Below are positions 8,542-16,424 of a stretch of 64,000 bases of DNA, in pieces. Under the pieces are notes generated by a model. The model did no database searches and was not told where the DNA came from. It saw only the letters and a list, made by a program, of their open reading frames with translations. Each line of letters opens with the position of its first letter. Positions within the stretch are counted from its first letter, which is position 1. Made by a program: the position numbers and the translations under genes. This DNA is from Paenibacillus xylanexedens. GTDB lineage: Bacteria; Bacillota; Bacilli; Paenibacillales; Paenibacillaceae. Location of the stretch: contig NZ_CP018620.1 in the NCBI RefSeq assembly GCF_001908275.1, positions 2,294,001 to 2,358,000 on the forward strand, in the 5' to 3' direction.

Positions 8542-9000
8542 TATTGGAGACTCTGGAGCGTATCTTCAAAGCTACTGGAAGCCGTAGCGGATTCGTACGT
8601 ATTCGGAGCAGGTAAGCGCACAGCTTCCTGAGTCTGTGGGAGCAGGGGCCCACGTTTACGTGCGTGAGCAAGTGCCAAGACGTTACCGCAAACGTGGATG
8701 TTTTTCCTATGAAAAGCTCTGTTCCGGCGGGATTCGGAGTCATTTTCGCGGCTTACGGTTGGAGCAGAGGGTGGAGGGGCGCTAACGAATCTGAGACGTC
8801 TTGTGTTCCTTAGAAAATGATCTATCCATTCGCCAGAATTAGCGGGCTGGGACTTCAAGCTTTTTGGACACTGGAACCCACTATTCTGACATCCATCATC
8901 TTATAACTTGCTTGAATTGGAAGACATCCTTTAGTTTTATTCAGATTAAAACCGGCATTTAACCGCCATATAGACGACTACATTCATGCGTAATTCATCC
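8542..9000. other. Gene-free tract, possible decayed dispersed repeat
   Basis: No open frame here has a ribosome site or coding character; the opposite-strand frame at 8541-8858 is proline/arginine-rich and looks non-coding. The GC-rich composition differs from the AT-rich intergenic spaces elsewhere in the window, and I think it may be a dispersed genomic repeat, but only one copy is present here so the window cannot show it. Confidence 0.3.
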
Positions 9001-9156
9001 CGATTACCATCAGCGCGAGTGGGAAAAGGCGGTAAAATGGTATTATCGGATCAGCAGCAAGGAAGACACACCGACAGCTCATACGCTAACGTACAGACCG
9101 GCCATGGAGCCGGTTCTTAAATTCGGTGATTGCATCCTTGCCCTGATCGGGTATTA
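9001..9156 (+). pseudogene. Frameshifted relic of the small gene found intact at 11795
   Basis: This stretch aligns with 11760-11911, sharing blocks such as TATTATCGGATCA and GTACAGACCGGCCA. In the intact copy these encode a 38-residue protein; here a net gain of two bases between the blocks (about 9060-9085) shifts the frame, and no RBS-supported start remains. The relic and the intact copy flank the DUF4127 and DUF3139 genes, suggesting that this pair entered or was duplicated into the start of the tail operon. Confidence 0.65.
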
Positions 9157-9165
9157 AAGACTAGA

Positions 9166-9359
9166 TATATAAGTTGAACTAACGATTTACACGAGAACGA
9201 AGAGGACAGAAATAACCTGAAGAAGCGGAGCGTGCGCCTTTATCCACGGATTTCTACCTTTATATAAGTGGATCAAGAAAATCCGGGGATAACAGCGATC
9301 GGAAGGTTGTTCTGTCATCGAAGTGGCAAGTGTAAATATTCTGTAGTTCAACTTATATA
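9166..9359 (+). repeat. Structured intergenic repeat, copy B (terminal inverted repeat class)
   Basis: The 194-base copy is bounded by perfect 16-base inverted repeats, TATATAAGTTGAACTA at 9166-9181 and its complement at 9344-9359; the match continues imperfectly to TTTACAC/GTGTAAA. Inside are the shared core (GAAGAAGCGGAGCG) and the hairpin CGGATTT/AAATCCG flanked by CTTT and AACA. Its right end lies 21 bases before the DUF4127 start, directly against the ribosome site. Confidence 0.9.
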
Positions 9360-9380
9360 GATAACAGGAGGCTACGTGAT

Positions 9381-11231
9381 ATGAAAACAGTATTGTATGT
9401 TCCACTGGATGATCGTCCAGCGAATCTGGATGATGTGATTGTGCAAGGGAAAGCAGCCGGTATCCATATCGTTACACCGAATCTGAGTGATATTAAGAAT
9501 CGTCTGGACTCGGAGAAAACCGTAGATGGCACAACGCTGCTCGGCACCTCCACGCCGGTGTATGGCAAACCGTCCAAGATTCACGACTTTATTCTGAAAC
9601 ATGCTGCCAAGGTCGACGGATTCATTATCTCATCCGATATGCTCGCTTATGGCGGTCTGATTGGCAGTCGTCAGCTCCGCGAAGATGGGGGAGGCGCCTA
9701 TCCAGAATACGATAATGAGACCACGCGTATGCTGGATGTGATTCGCGTGATCAAGCAGAAATATCCACGCAAACCCGTATTCGTAATGGACACCATCATG
9801 CGTTTGGCTACGACCTCGTTTGCAGATGGCTTGGCGCTTGATGCATATAATGAGTCCCGTGCATTGATGCAGCAGCCACGTCAGACATACACTGAGTTTG
9901 AGGATATTATCGAAGGTTATAACCTGTCCCCGGATGGAGTGGAATATGGGACAACGACCTATTTTGATAAAGAACAGTATTACAATACAAGACAGCATAA
10001 ATTCAAAACAAATCTGTACATTCTGGATCAGCTGGCTCGTACAGGTTATATCGATTTCCTCGCAGTTGGAGTCGACGATGCCAACACGCAGGGTGTTCAG
10101 ATCAATGAAATCAAATATGTAGAAGCGCGGATCAATGAATGGCTGGGTGGAACCAATGGGCAAAATCCGGATCGTGCTATCATTTTGCCGGATGCAGATG
10201 GTTTGGGGCACGCTTTGGTCGCTCGCATGGCAAACCAGTTGTTCCGAGGCGGGGCGAGGACACGTTACGCAGTGAAATATTTTGGTCCTCACGGCAATAC
10301 CATCATTAACACGTATGAATACATGGATGTACACGAGAATGTGGTTCGTCATGTGGATATTGTAGGTGGTGTGCTTGTAGCGGATTCGGCATATCCTGAA
10401 CCGGAGGTGGTGACGGATGTGGGTGCTGGCTTGGAAAATGAACAGCTAGTGGCTGTAGCAGCCGATCAAGTTGTCCCGTTTGACATGACCTCCGAACTGG
10501 ATCGTATGACGAAGGGGCATCCGGGAAATTCCGGGGAGAACACGGGCATCGACATTGAGATTATCGCCATTACGGCTCTGGATCAGGTGCAGGCTGCGTT
10601 GGAGCAATTGACGCTGAATAGTGAGCAAGGTCTGCCTTCGGTATTGATTGATTTTGTGGGTAAAGGACCAGCCAATGTTGATGTTGCCGAAGCATTGCTC
10701 AACAGTCCATATACCGGACGGGTTCTGGGATACAGTGCATGGAATACACCAGGTAACAAGATCGGTATTGCTGTAGGTATGGGGCAGTCGAGGTACGCGT
10801 TGATTACAACAGAGAAGCATGAGCACAAATTGCGAGATGCGATGAACGCGCATGGCTCGTTGTTGTTTAAGCGTTTCCTGAAGGATTATTACTACAAAGC
10901 GGTAGCGATTGCAGACATCCGCACATATTCCCGAGCCCATGCACTGTATACCAACGTGGCTACCCTTTCAGACCAAAATATGTTGCTGTTCAACTCAGAG
11001 GAAGACTATGCATATTTGCAAACATTGCTCCGTGATTTGATGCAGACTTATACCACGGCGCTTGCGAATAAAACAGCGTTCCAGACAGGCAATGTGGCGA
11101 TTAAGCAGATCTGTAATGACGAATTGTCCTATGCGACGTATGGCAGTGTGCTGCTGGAATATGCGAATCCCGATTTCATCTGGGGGCGTGCATTTGAGAT
11201 TACGTTGAACCCGCAGGTTACGCTGAACTAA
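9381..11231 (+). CDS. DUF4127-family protein
   Basis: A 616-residue protein that opens with YVPLDDRPANLDD, the characteristic start of DUF4127 (where PLDxRPxN is strongly conserved). It has no signal peptide. The function of the family is not established; distant resemblance to metal-dependent hydrolase or deacetylase folds has been suggested by its conserved D/H positions, but I cannot confirm that. AGGAGG lies 11 bases before the start, and copy B of the structured repeat occupies the space just upstream. The gene sits between a decayed and an intact copy of a small phage-type gene, so it looks inserted into the front of the tailocin locus. It ends 5 bases from the convergent DUF3139 gene. 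Confidence 0.8.
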   Translation: MKTVLYVPLDDRPANLDDVIVQGKAAGIHIVTPNLSDIKNRLDSEKTVDGTTLLGTSTPVYGKPSKIHDFILKHAAKVDGFIISSDMLAYGGLIGSRQLREDGGGAYPEYDNETTRMLDVIRVIKQKYPRKPVFVMDTIMRLATTSFADGLALDAYNESRALMQQPRQTYTEFEDIIEGYNLSPDGVEYGTTTYFDKEQYYNTRQHKFKTNLYILDQLARTGYIDFLAVGVDDANTQGVQINEIKYVEARINEWLGGTNGQNPDRAIILPDADGLGHALVARMANQLFRGGARTRYAVKYFGPHGNTIINTYEYMDVHENVVRHVDIVGGVLVADSAYPEPEVVTDVGAGLENEQLVAVAADQVVPFDMTSELDRMTKGHPGNSGENTGIDIEIIAITALDQVQAALEQLTLNSEQGLPSVLIDFVGKGPANVDVAEALLNSPYTGRVLGYSAWNTPGNKIGIAVGMGQSRYALITTEKHEHKLRDAMNAHGSLLFKRFLKDYYYKAVAIADIRTYSRAHALYTNVATLSDQNMLLFNSEEDYAYLQTLLRDLMQTYTTALANKTAFQTGNVAIKQICNDELSYATYGSVLLEYANPDFIWGRAFEITLNPQVTLN

Positions 11232-11235
11232 ACTG

Positions 11236-11580
11236 TTATCTCACCATGGGCTCCTCATGTTTAGGGTAATCACTGGTATGACTGTACTGCTTAATCTCGC
11301 CGTTGTTAAAAATGATATATTGATACTTCGCTTCGAGTTCATCCGCGAATGTTACTGAGGCACCGTAAGGTGCTTCTGAGCTTTTTGAAGAGTAGGTACC
11401 TTGTACTTCGATAAGCTGTGCGGGTGAATAACCTTTCTGCTCAATCAGGTAAGTGGTTACCTGTTGTTCAGCATCATTTTTCTTGAGCGGATTACCAAGC
11501 AGTCCGAAGTAAGCCCAGCAGGATATCCCGAGTATAAATGCTAAGATGACAAGTGAAGTGATCTTGAAAGTTTTACTCAT
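11236..11580 (-). CDS. DUF3139-family small membrane-anchored protein
   Basis: A 114-residue protein with an N-terminal membrane helix (about residues 8-28) that could be a signal anchor, followed by an exported domain with NPLKKNDAEQQVTTYLIEQKGY, matching the entry of DUF3139 proteins of Firmicutes. GAAGGAG lies 9 bases before the start. It converges on the DUF4127 gene with a five-base gap, and no separate terminator is seen between them. The family has no assigned function. Confidence 0.7.
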   Translation of the reverse strand: MSKTFKITSLVILAFILGISCWAYFGLLGNPLKKNDAEQQVTTYLIEQKGYSPAQLIEVQGTYSSKSSEAPYGASVTFADELEAKYQYIIFNNGEIKQYSHTSDYPKHEEPMVR

Positions 11581-11794
11581 AGGTATTTCTCCTTCTTTTA
11601 CGTAAGCGACAATGAATTTGATAATGAAATTTTAATATATTTGGATAAATTTATCAATTAATTGATCTAAAGCTTACTTAGATATTCTTTAAAATGATGA
11701 TTCCAGAATCGTCTTTTTTCCACCCGAACGTCTCCCTTAATCGCACCGAAGTCGTACGGAACACCATCCGCGCTAGGAATGAAAGGGTGTAAGA

Positions 11795-11911
11795 TTGTAT
11801 TATCGGATCAATAACAAGGGACGCACCGAAAGCACATACGCTAATGTACAGACCGGCCAGGTGGCCGGTCTTTTTGATGCGGTGAATGTAGTCCTGGTAC
11901 TGGTTCGATAG
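11795..11911 (+). CDS. Small protein at the front of tail module 1
   Basis: A 38-residue frame starting with TTG behind AAAGGG (about 8 bases). It opens with YYRINNKGRTESTYANV and ends in a hydrophobic tail (AVNVVLVLVR). The related but frameshifted copy at 9001-9156 supports an ancestral coding frame. I do not recognise the protein; its place at the head of the tail genes suggests a small phage protein. Confidence 0.45.
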   Translation: MYYRINNKGRTESTYANVQTGQVAGLFDAVNVVLVLVR

Positions 11912-12007
11912 CAATACAGACTCTGAGTTAAAAGGGGGAGTCTACTGCTGCTGCATTGTCGCTGCACGGTGTGGGCAGAACTCAAATTTGCAGCCAAAGG
12001 GGGCGAA

Positions 12008-12937
12008 ATGAATGTGTCTATGAGAAATGAGATTAGCACTGCCATGAGCACCAGTAAAATGAGTACGCTCATTAAAAAAACGCTGAAACACAAGCTCGCG
12101 GTACTTGTTCCAGATTGGGACGGCCGTGTGCTGGATGTACCCGCGTCAGGAGAAGTGTTGGCTGGGCCTTGTGCCGTGGTTGCGTTTGCCGAAGAGGTGC
12201 CTAAGTCTGCTTGGGCGGGATATCGAAGGATTATTAAAATCTCACCATACGCTCGTCCGGAAGACGGTGGTGCTGAACAAGTGGAAGCTTGGTCAGCCCA
12301 TCTAATCGAGGGGTTGCACCAGGTAAGGCTGGTGGATGAAGCAGGTGGGGCATTCACCTGTATCTATCTGGGTTCTTCAGATAGCGATCGGGTGGATGCA
12401 GGGTCTGGAATGCTTACGCGCAGTCTACGGTTCGGAGTGTATGTTCCCGAAGACTCGGGAGCTGTCCTCGCTGAAACAGGCGACGCGTGGTTAGCTGCGC
12501 TTCAAGGCTGGACACTGCAGGAGCTTGGCTCGAATTGGTCGATATATGGTGATGCCTGGCCCGGAGGATATGAGATGCCGTCTGTGTTATGGCGATTGGC
12601 TGGATGTAGCACGTCTGTGGCGGGGACTTCGGCATTGGAAGTTCGACAACAGTGGATTGGGCATGTGCTCACCCATCAGTCGGTGTTAACCCGCCATACC
12701 GTTAATCGGTTGGTCGAGCAACTTGCAGTGCAAGCTCGACTTGCCGTAATTGAAACGGGTGGTGAAGAGCACGAAGGTAACACGCGATATATCACAGTGG
12801 ATGAAGTCACGGCAGATTTACAGACGGATGCGTATTTGAATGGTCAGATTCGCCTGACGTTGCAACAGCGGATTCGTCGTCCGGGTACGAATGTACCTTT
12901 CATCCGTGAGATTCACCATAGCAAAGGTATGGAGTAA
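12008..12937 (+). CDS. Tail terminator-like protein, apparently two fused domains (module 1)
   Basis: The 309-residue protein occupies the slot just before the sheath where module 2 has a 143-residue tail-terminator-like protein. It seems to contain two such domains: each half ends with the same pattern, a helix (HLIEGL / RLVEQL), a beta hairpin, an acidic loop and a final strand (RSLRFGVYV near residue 150; IRLTLQQRIRR near residue 290). Tail terminators cap the distal end of the tube and sheath. I take ATG 12008 as the start because AAAGGGGG precedes it, although the spacing is short; an in-frame GTG at 11969 is the alternative. The duplication is my reading from patterns and needs a profile comparison. 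Confidence 0.55.
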   Translation: MNVSMRNEISTAMSTSKMSTLIKKTLKHKLAVLVPDWDGRVLDVPASGEVLAGPCAVVAFAEEVPKSAWAGYRRIIKISPYARPEDGGAEQVEAWSAHLIEGLHQVRLVDEAGGAFTCIYLGSSDSDRVDAGSGMLTRSLRFGVYVPEDSGAVLAETGDAWLAALQGWTLQELGSNWSIYGDAWPGGYEMPSVLWRLAGCSTSVAGTSALEVRQQWIGHVLTHQSVLTRHTVNRLVEQLAVQARLAVIETGGEEHEGNTRYITVDEVTADLQTDAYLNGQIRLTLQQRIRRPGTNVPFIREIHHSKGME

Positions 12938-12966
12938 ACGTTAGTCGAGAGGAACCTTCTATTAGA

Positions 12967-13180
12967 GGTTGTTCAAAAAGCCCGCTTTTGATTACAAAGG
13001 ATGCCTAACGGCATCATCAGCATCGAATATGGAATTCAGCCGAAAAAGCATATGCTTACGATGATTTTTTCCTTCGGAAACATGTAGTTGCTCACGTAGT
13101 TTTCCCTACGCTCTGCTACTCCATTTCTAACTTCATCCCATCTTCTCGGTACTGAAAACCGATCTTTTTGAACATGCACT
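12967..13180. repeat. Second type of dispersed element with short inverted ends
   Basis: A tract of about 200 bases bounded by perfect ten-base inverted repeats (GTTCAAAAAG at 12971-12980 and its complement at 13164-13173) lies between the terminator-like gene and the next tail gene. It contains no gene; the minus frame 13036-13233 lacks a ribosome site. It shares no sequence with the structured repeat family. Only one copy is in the window. Confidence 0.5.
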
Positions 13181-13330
13181 TTTAAGAGTGGTTCCAGATT
13201 ATAGCTTTGAGATGATGGATATAGCTTCAACATTGTAGCTTCAAATTCATAGGTTCATAGGATCGAAAATTCATAGGTCAAGTTTAAAGATCAATGTTCA
13301 CAAATTTAGTAGTACATCAAATGAGGTGAG

Positions 13331-13537
13331 ATGGCAATGGCAAGCTCAGTGAAAAAAAGCAAACAGACAGCCCCGCGGTATACAAGGGCAGAACTGATGA
13401 ATCATGCAGAAGCCCTCTTTGCCGTTAAGGCAGAGGTGCTGTACGGTGCGCTGTACGAAGCGGCGCAAGAGACGTTTTCCATTGAAGAAACGCAAGAACG
13501 AATTAACCAATTTATGAAAGCGAAGGTGAAGGGATAA
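13331..13537 (+). CDS. Small conserved protein before the sheath (module 1)
   Basis: A 68-residue basic protein (start at 13331 or, with better spacing from GAGGTGAG, at 13337). After a lysine-rich N-terminus it has one helical segment ending in EETQERINQFMKAK. The counterpart in module 2 (24183-24419) has the same layout and ending (LQEAQQHIQQFMNG), so the pair are homologues despite low identity. The stop overlaps the sheath start by one base. Its function is unknown; equal position in both modules suggests an accessory role in sheath or tube assembly. Confidence 0.7.
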   Translation: MAMASSVKKSKQTAPRYTRAELMNHAEALFAVKAEVLYGALYEAAQETFSIEETQERINQFMKAKVKG

Positions 13538-15000
13538 TGGCAGGTGGAACTTGGGAGCAAACGAATCGTCCGGTCCTTCCGGGCTTATATATGAATTTTC
13601 AGGCGGCAGCATCTTCGGCCATTCAAGCAGGTACGCGGGGAACAGTCGTTGTGCCAATTAAGGCCAACTGGGGACCGGTAGGAACTTTTGTTGAGGTAGG
13701 GAGCGAAGCAGCGATTGAACGTATTTATGCGGCGAATGTGCTGGACAACGGCACGGCTTATACGTCCTTGAAGCTCGCCCTGTTGGGTGGGCCGAAGAAG
13801 TTGCTCGCTTATCGGGTAGCAAGTGCTGCGGCCAAAGTAGCCACGCTTACCTTGAAGGACAGCAGTGATGCCAATGTGCTGCAACTGGACGCGAAGTATC
13901 CGGGGGATCGTGCAAATGGATTCTACGTTACCATCCAGCCAGGTGTGATTGATAATACGAAGCATGAAGTGCGTCTCTTCGAAGGTAACCGGATGTTGTA
14001 TGCGCTCCTGACAGCGGATATTACAGCAGCATCTCTGGCAAAAGAGATTAACGCGGATGAACAAAATGTCTGGGTAACGGCTCAGGCGATTGGCGATGGT
14101 ACTGGCGTGGTTGCTACCGTTGCGGGTGCGGCATTCAAAGGCGGCGTAAGTGGCAACGATGACCTGACCAATGCGGAGTACATTGCAGTACAGGGTGCGC
14201 TGGAAGGGGAGCAATTCGACGTCTTGGCTTTGGATCAGGCGGCAGATGCACCTCTGCTTGCGAGTTTTGCGGCATGGGTGAAACGTGTGCGTAGTGAAGG
14301 TAAACCGGTGGTGGCTGTATTTGGCGGTTCCGCAGCGGACGATACCTCTGCTACAGCAGCACAAAAAGCAGCATCACGTTCGCTTGCGCTGAACCATGAA
14401 GGTGTGATTAATGTCGGTACAGGCGTGCGCCTTGGAGATGCATTCTACAGCTCCGCGGAAACGTCCGCCTATGTTGCAGGACTGATCGCTGGACAACGTC
14501 TGAACCAATCCACAACCTATGCAGCTACTCCGTTCGATGATGTGACACGTCGCTGGACGCGTGCAGAACAGGAGCAGGCGGTACAGAATGGCGTATTTAT
14601 TTTCTTCCATGATGGACGTCAGGTGAAAGCACTTCGCGGTGTAAACACACTTGTAACTCCGGCCGCTGGACAGAATAATGCGTGGAAAAAAATCCGTTCC
14701 ATTCGTGTGTTGGACGCCATCAACACGGATTTGCAGCGCTCCGCAGAAGATACGTACATCGGTAAAGTAAACAATACCGAAGAGGGTCGTCAGGCACTGA
14801 TTAGTGCCATGAAGGCCTATTTGGCGTTGCTCGCACAGAGCAATGTTATTGAAGCTGACGGTTATGATGTCATTCTTGACCCGGCGTATTATGGCGCGGC
14901 ACCAGTTCTCAAACCGGAAGCAGATCAGGTATTCCTGCAATGGAATGTGAAGCTGACGGATGTGATGGAGCAGTTGTTTGGTACATTTTACGTGCAATAA
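13537..15000 (+). CDS. xkdK: Contractile tail sheath protein (module 1)
   Basis: The 487-residue protein matches the XkdK/gp18-type sheath of PBSX-like particles. It begins MAGGTW and contains PGLYMNF near the N-terminus and the conserved C-terminal block IRVLDAINTDLQ followed by YIGKVNNTEEGR, which forms the inner sheath fold that binds the tube. The module 2 sheath shares both blocks. Sheath subunits polymerise round the tube in a high-energy state and contract to drive it into the target cell. The start overlaps the preceding stop by one base. It is followed, unusually, by a 180-base repeat before the tube gene. Confidence 0.93.
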   Translation: MAGGTWEQTNRPVLPGLYMNFQAAASSAIQAGTRGTVVVPIKANWGPVGTFVEVGSEAAIERIYAANVLDNGTAYTSLKLALLGGPKKLLAYRVASAAAKVATLTLKDSSDANVLQLDAKYPGDRANGFYVTIQPGVIDNTKHEVRLFEGNRMLYALLTADITAASLAKEINADEQNVWVTAQAIGDGTGVVATVAGAAFKGGVSGNDDLTNAEYIAVQGALEGEQFDVLALDQAADAPLLASFAAWVKRVRSEGKPVVAVFGGSAADDTSATAAQKAASRSLALNHEGVINVGTGVRLGDAFYSSAETSAYVAGLIAGQRLNQSTTYAATPFDDVTRRWTRAEQEQAVQNGVFIFFHDGRQVKALRGVNTLVTPAAGQNNAWKKIRSIRVLDAINTDLQRSAEDTYIGKVNNTEEGRQALISAMKAYLALLAQSNVIEADGYDVILDPAYYGAAPVLKPEADQVFLQWNVKLTDVMEQLFGTFYVQ

Positions 15001-15022
15001 GGTTTCTAGAATAATTACTATA

Positions 15023-15202
15023 TGTTGAACTGATGGTTTACACGATAACGGAGAGGGCAGAAAAAATCTGAAGAAGCGAAGCGCTCGCCTTTATCACCGG
15101 ATTTTCCCTTTTTGAAAAGGAATCAAAAAAATCTGGGGATAACAGCGATCGGAAGATTGTTCTGACTGCGGAGTTATACCGTGTAATATTGATTAGTTCA
15201 AC
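15023..15202 (+). repeat. Structured intergenic repeat, copy C (terminal inverted repeat class)
   Basis: Ends GTTGAACTGATGGTTTACAC and GTGTAATATTGATTAGTTCAAC pair in the same way as those of copy B. The hairpin uses CGGATTTT with AAAATCTG and the same flanking bulges. It is inserted within the tail operon, between sheath and tube, and its right end stands 20 bases before the tube start, just ahead of the AGGAGG site. Confidence 0.9.
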
Positions 15203-15222
15203 CAACCCAAGGAGGAAAATAT

Positions 15223-15630
15223 ATGTTGGATGCGTCAAGAGTAATTCTCGGTACCCATGGTCAGCTGCATATCGATGGTGTGTGGCAGACAAACATTAAC
15301 AAGCTGGAAGCGAGTGTGGAGATTGAAAAGCGTGAGCTGAATCTGGTCGGTAACGACTGGAAGGTGCACAAAAATGGCGCGAAAAAAGGAACAGGCACGA
15401 TGACCGGCTACAAAGTCACTTCCGATATGATCCAGCGCGGCTTCACCAAATTCGAGATTATTTCCAAGCTGAACGACCCTGAATCGTATGGACATGAGAG
15501 TGTATTGCTGAGAGGTTGCATGGTGGACAAAATCCAGCTTGCCAACTGGACAGCCGGCGAAGAAGTACCAGAGGAAACGGGCTTTACGTTTGAAGGATTT
15601 GAGTTGCTGAATCCGATTGTGGCGAACTAA
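15223..15630 (+). CDS. xkdM: Tail tube protein (module 1)
   Basis: A 135-residue protein of the XkdM/DUF2001 tube family, which forms stacked hexameric rings inside the sheath. The segment KLEASVEIEKRELNLVGNDWKVHKNGAKKGTGTMTGYKV in its first half follows the family pattern of a long hairpin and a glycine turn (the conserved part being KKGTGTMTGY). Module 2 has its equivalent directly after the sheath; here copy C of the repeat separates the two. GGAGG lies 9 bases before the start. Confidence 0.92.
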   Translation: MLDASRVILGTHGQLHIDGVWQTNINKLEASVEIEKRELNLVGNDWKVHKNGAKKGTGTMTGYKVTSDMIQRGFTKFEIISKLNDPESYGHESVLLRGCMVDKIQLANWTAGEEVPEETGFTFEGFELLNPIVAN

Positions 15631-15807
15631 ACTTTGAAATAGGCACGTGTGATTGGGCTAGTTTGCTCCAGCGTGGTTGCATAGTTACTTCATATTAATA
15701 TGGACACCAATGCGGGCCGAGATGATCTCGGTCTCTTTGTTGTCTCTACAGGCTTGGAAGCTGGCATAGATAAACCCATTTGTGAAATAAGAAGGAGATA
15801 ACGCCCG

Positions 15808-16242
15808 ATGAGTATGAATGAAAATATGTCCGAAGAACAGATTTTGGATCAGTTGTTTGAAGCAGCAGAACGTTTGCCAGAGGAGAATGTGCGCATTCAG
15901 CGTCTGGATCTGCTGTTGACCTTGCGTGGACTGACGTCTTCCAAAGTGGATCACATTCGCGAACGTTGTACGATTCGTAAAACGACCAAAGGCCGCACCG
16001 AGGAAAAGGTGGATACCGAAACGTTTAATGCGCTGCTCATTTCTGAAGCAACGGTGAAATTAAAAGTCCGCAGCCTGGAATTGTCCGGCTGGGGGGATAC
16101 CCGTATTACTGGCCGTATGAAGCTATCTGGTGGCGAACAGGCGGTACGTCGTATGTTGCTGGCTGGTGAATTGGATGCCGTAGGTGATAAAGTGCTGGAG
16201 CTGTCCGGCTTCGGTGTGGAGATTGAAGACCTAAAAAACTGA
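15808..16242 (+). CDS. xkdN: XkdN-type tail assembly chaperone, zero-frame product (module 1)
   Basis: A 144-residue protein in the slot between tube and tape measure. The family binds the tape measure protein during assembly and is absent from the finished tail. Its last codons are CTA AAA AAC TGA, which include the slippery heptamer A AAA AAC, so a fraction of ribosomes should shift to the -1 frame and make the longer form described in the next entry. AAGGAG lies about 9 bases upstream of the start. The equivalent in module 2 has the same heptamer at the same place. Confidence 0.85.
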   Translation: MSMNENMSEEQILDQLFEAAERLPEENVRIQRLDLLLTLRGLTSSKVDHIRERCTIRKTTKGRTEEKVDTETFNALLISEATVKLKVRSLELSGWGDTRITGRMKLSGGEQAVRRMLLAGELDAVGDKVLELSGFGVEIEDLKN

Positions 16243-16400
16243 TTCACTCCGGCGGGATGACCACGTTCCTGTATCACATGTGGGTACGTCATCATCTCCG
16301 GCCCGGAGAGTTCTGGTCTTTGCCACGCGGGGAGCGTTCGTTGTTAATTGCGTTCTCGGAAGAGGAAATGTCAGCGATAACTTCGCAAATGAATCGATAA
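16233..16400 (+). CDS. -1 frameshift extension of the tail chaperone (module 1)
   Basis: The heptamer A AAA AAC at 16233-16239 sits immediately before the zero-frame stop TGA. After a -1 slip translation reads 53 further codons without a stop to TAA at 16398-16400, giving a 197-residue fusion whose tail has HMWVRHHLRPGEFWSLP and SLLIAFSEEEM. This matches the known gpG/gpGT arrangement, in which the T part recruits tail subunits to the chaperone-bound tape measure. The extension has no start signal of its own and fills the otherwise empty gap before the tape measure gene. Frameshifting is inferred from sequence. Confidence 0.8.
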   Translation, partial: KKLIHSGGMTTFLYHMWVRHHLRPGEFWSLPRGERSLLIAFSEEEMSAITSQMNR

Positions 16401-16424
16401 CGAAATAGGGCAGGAGGTGAAAAA

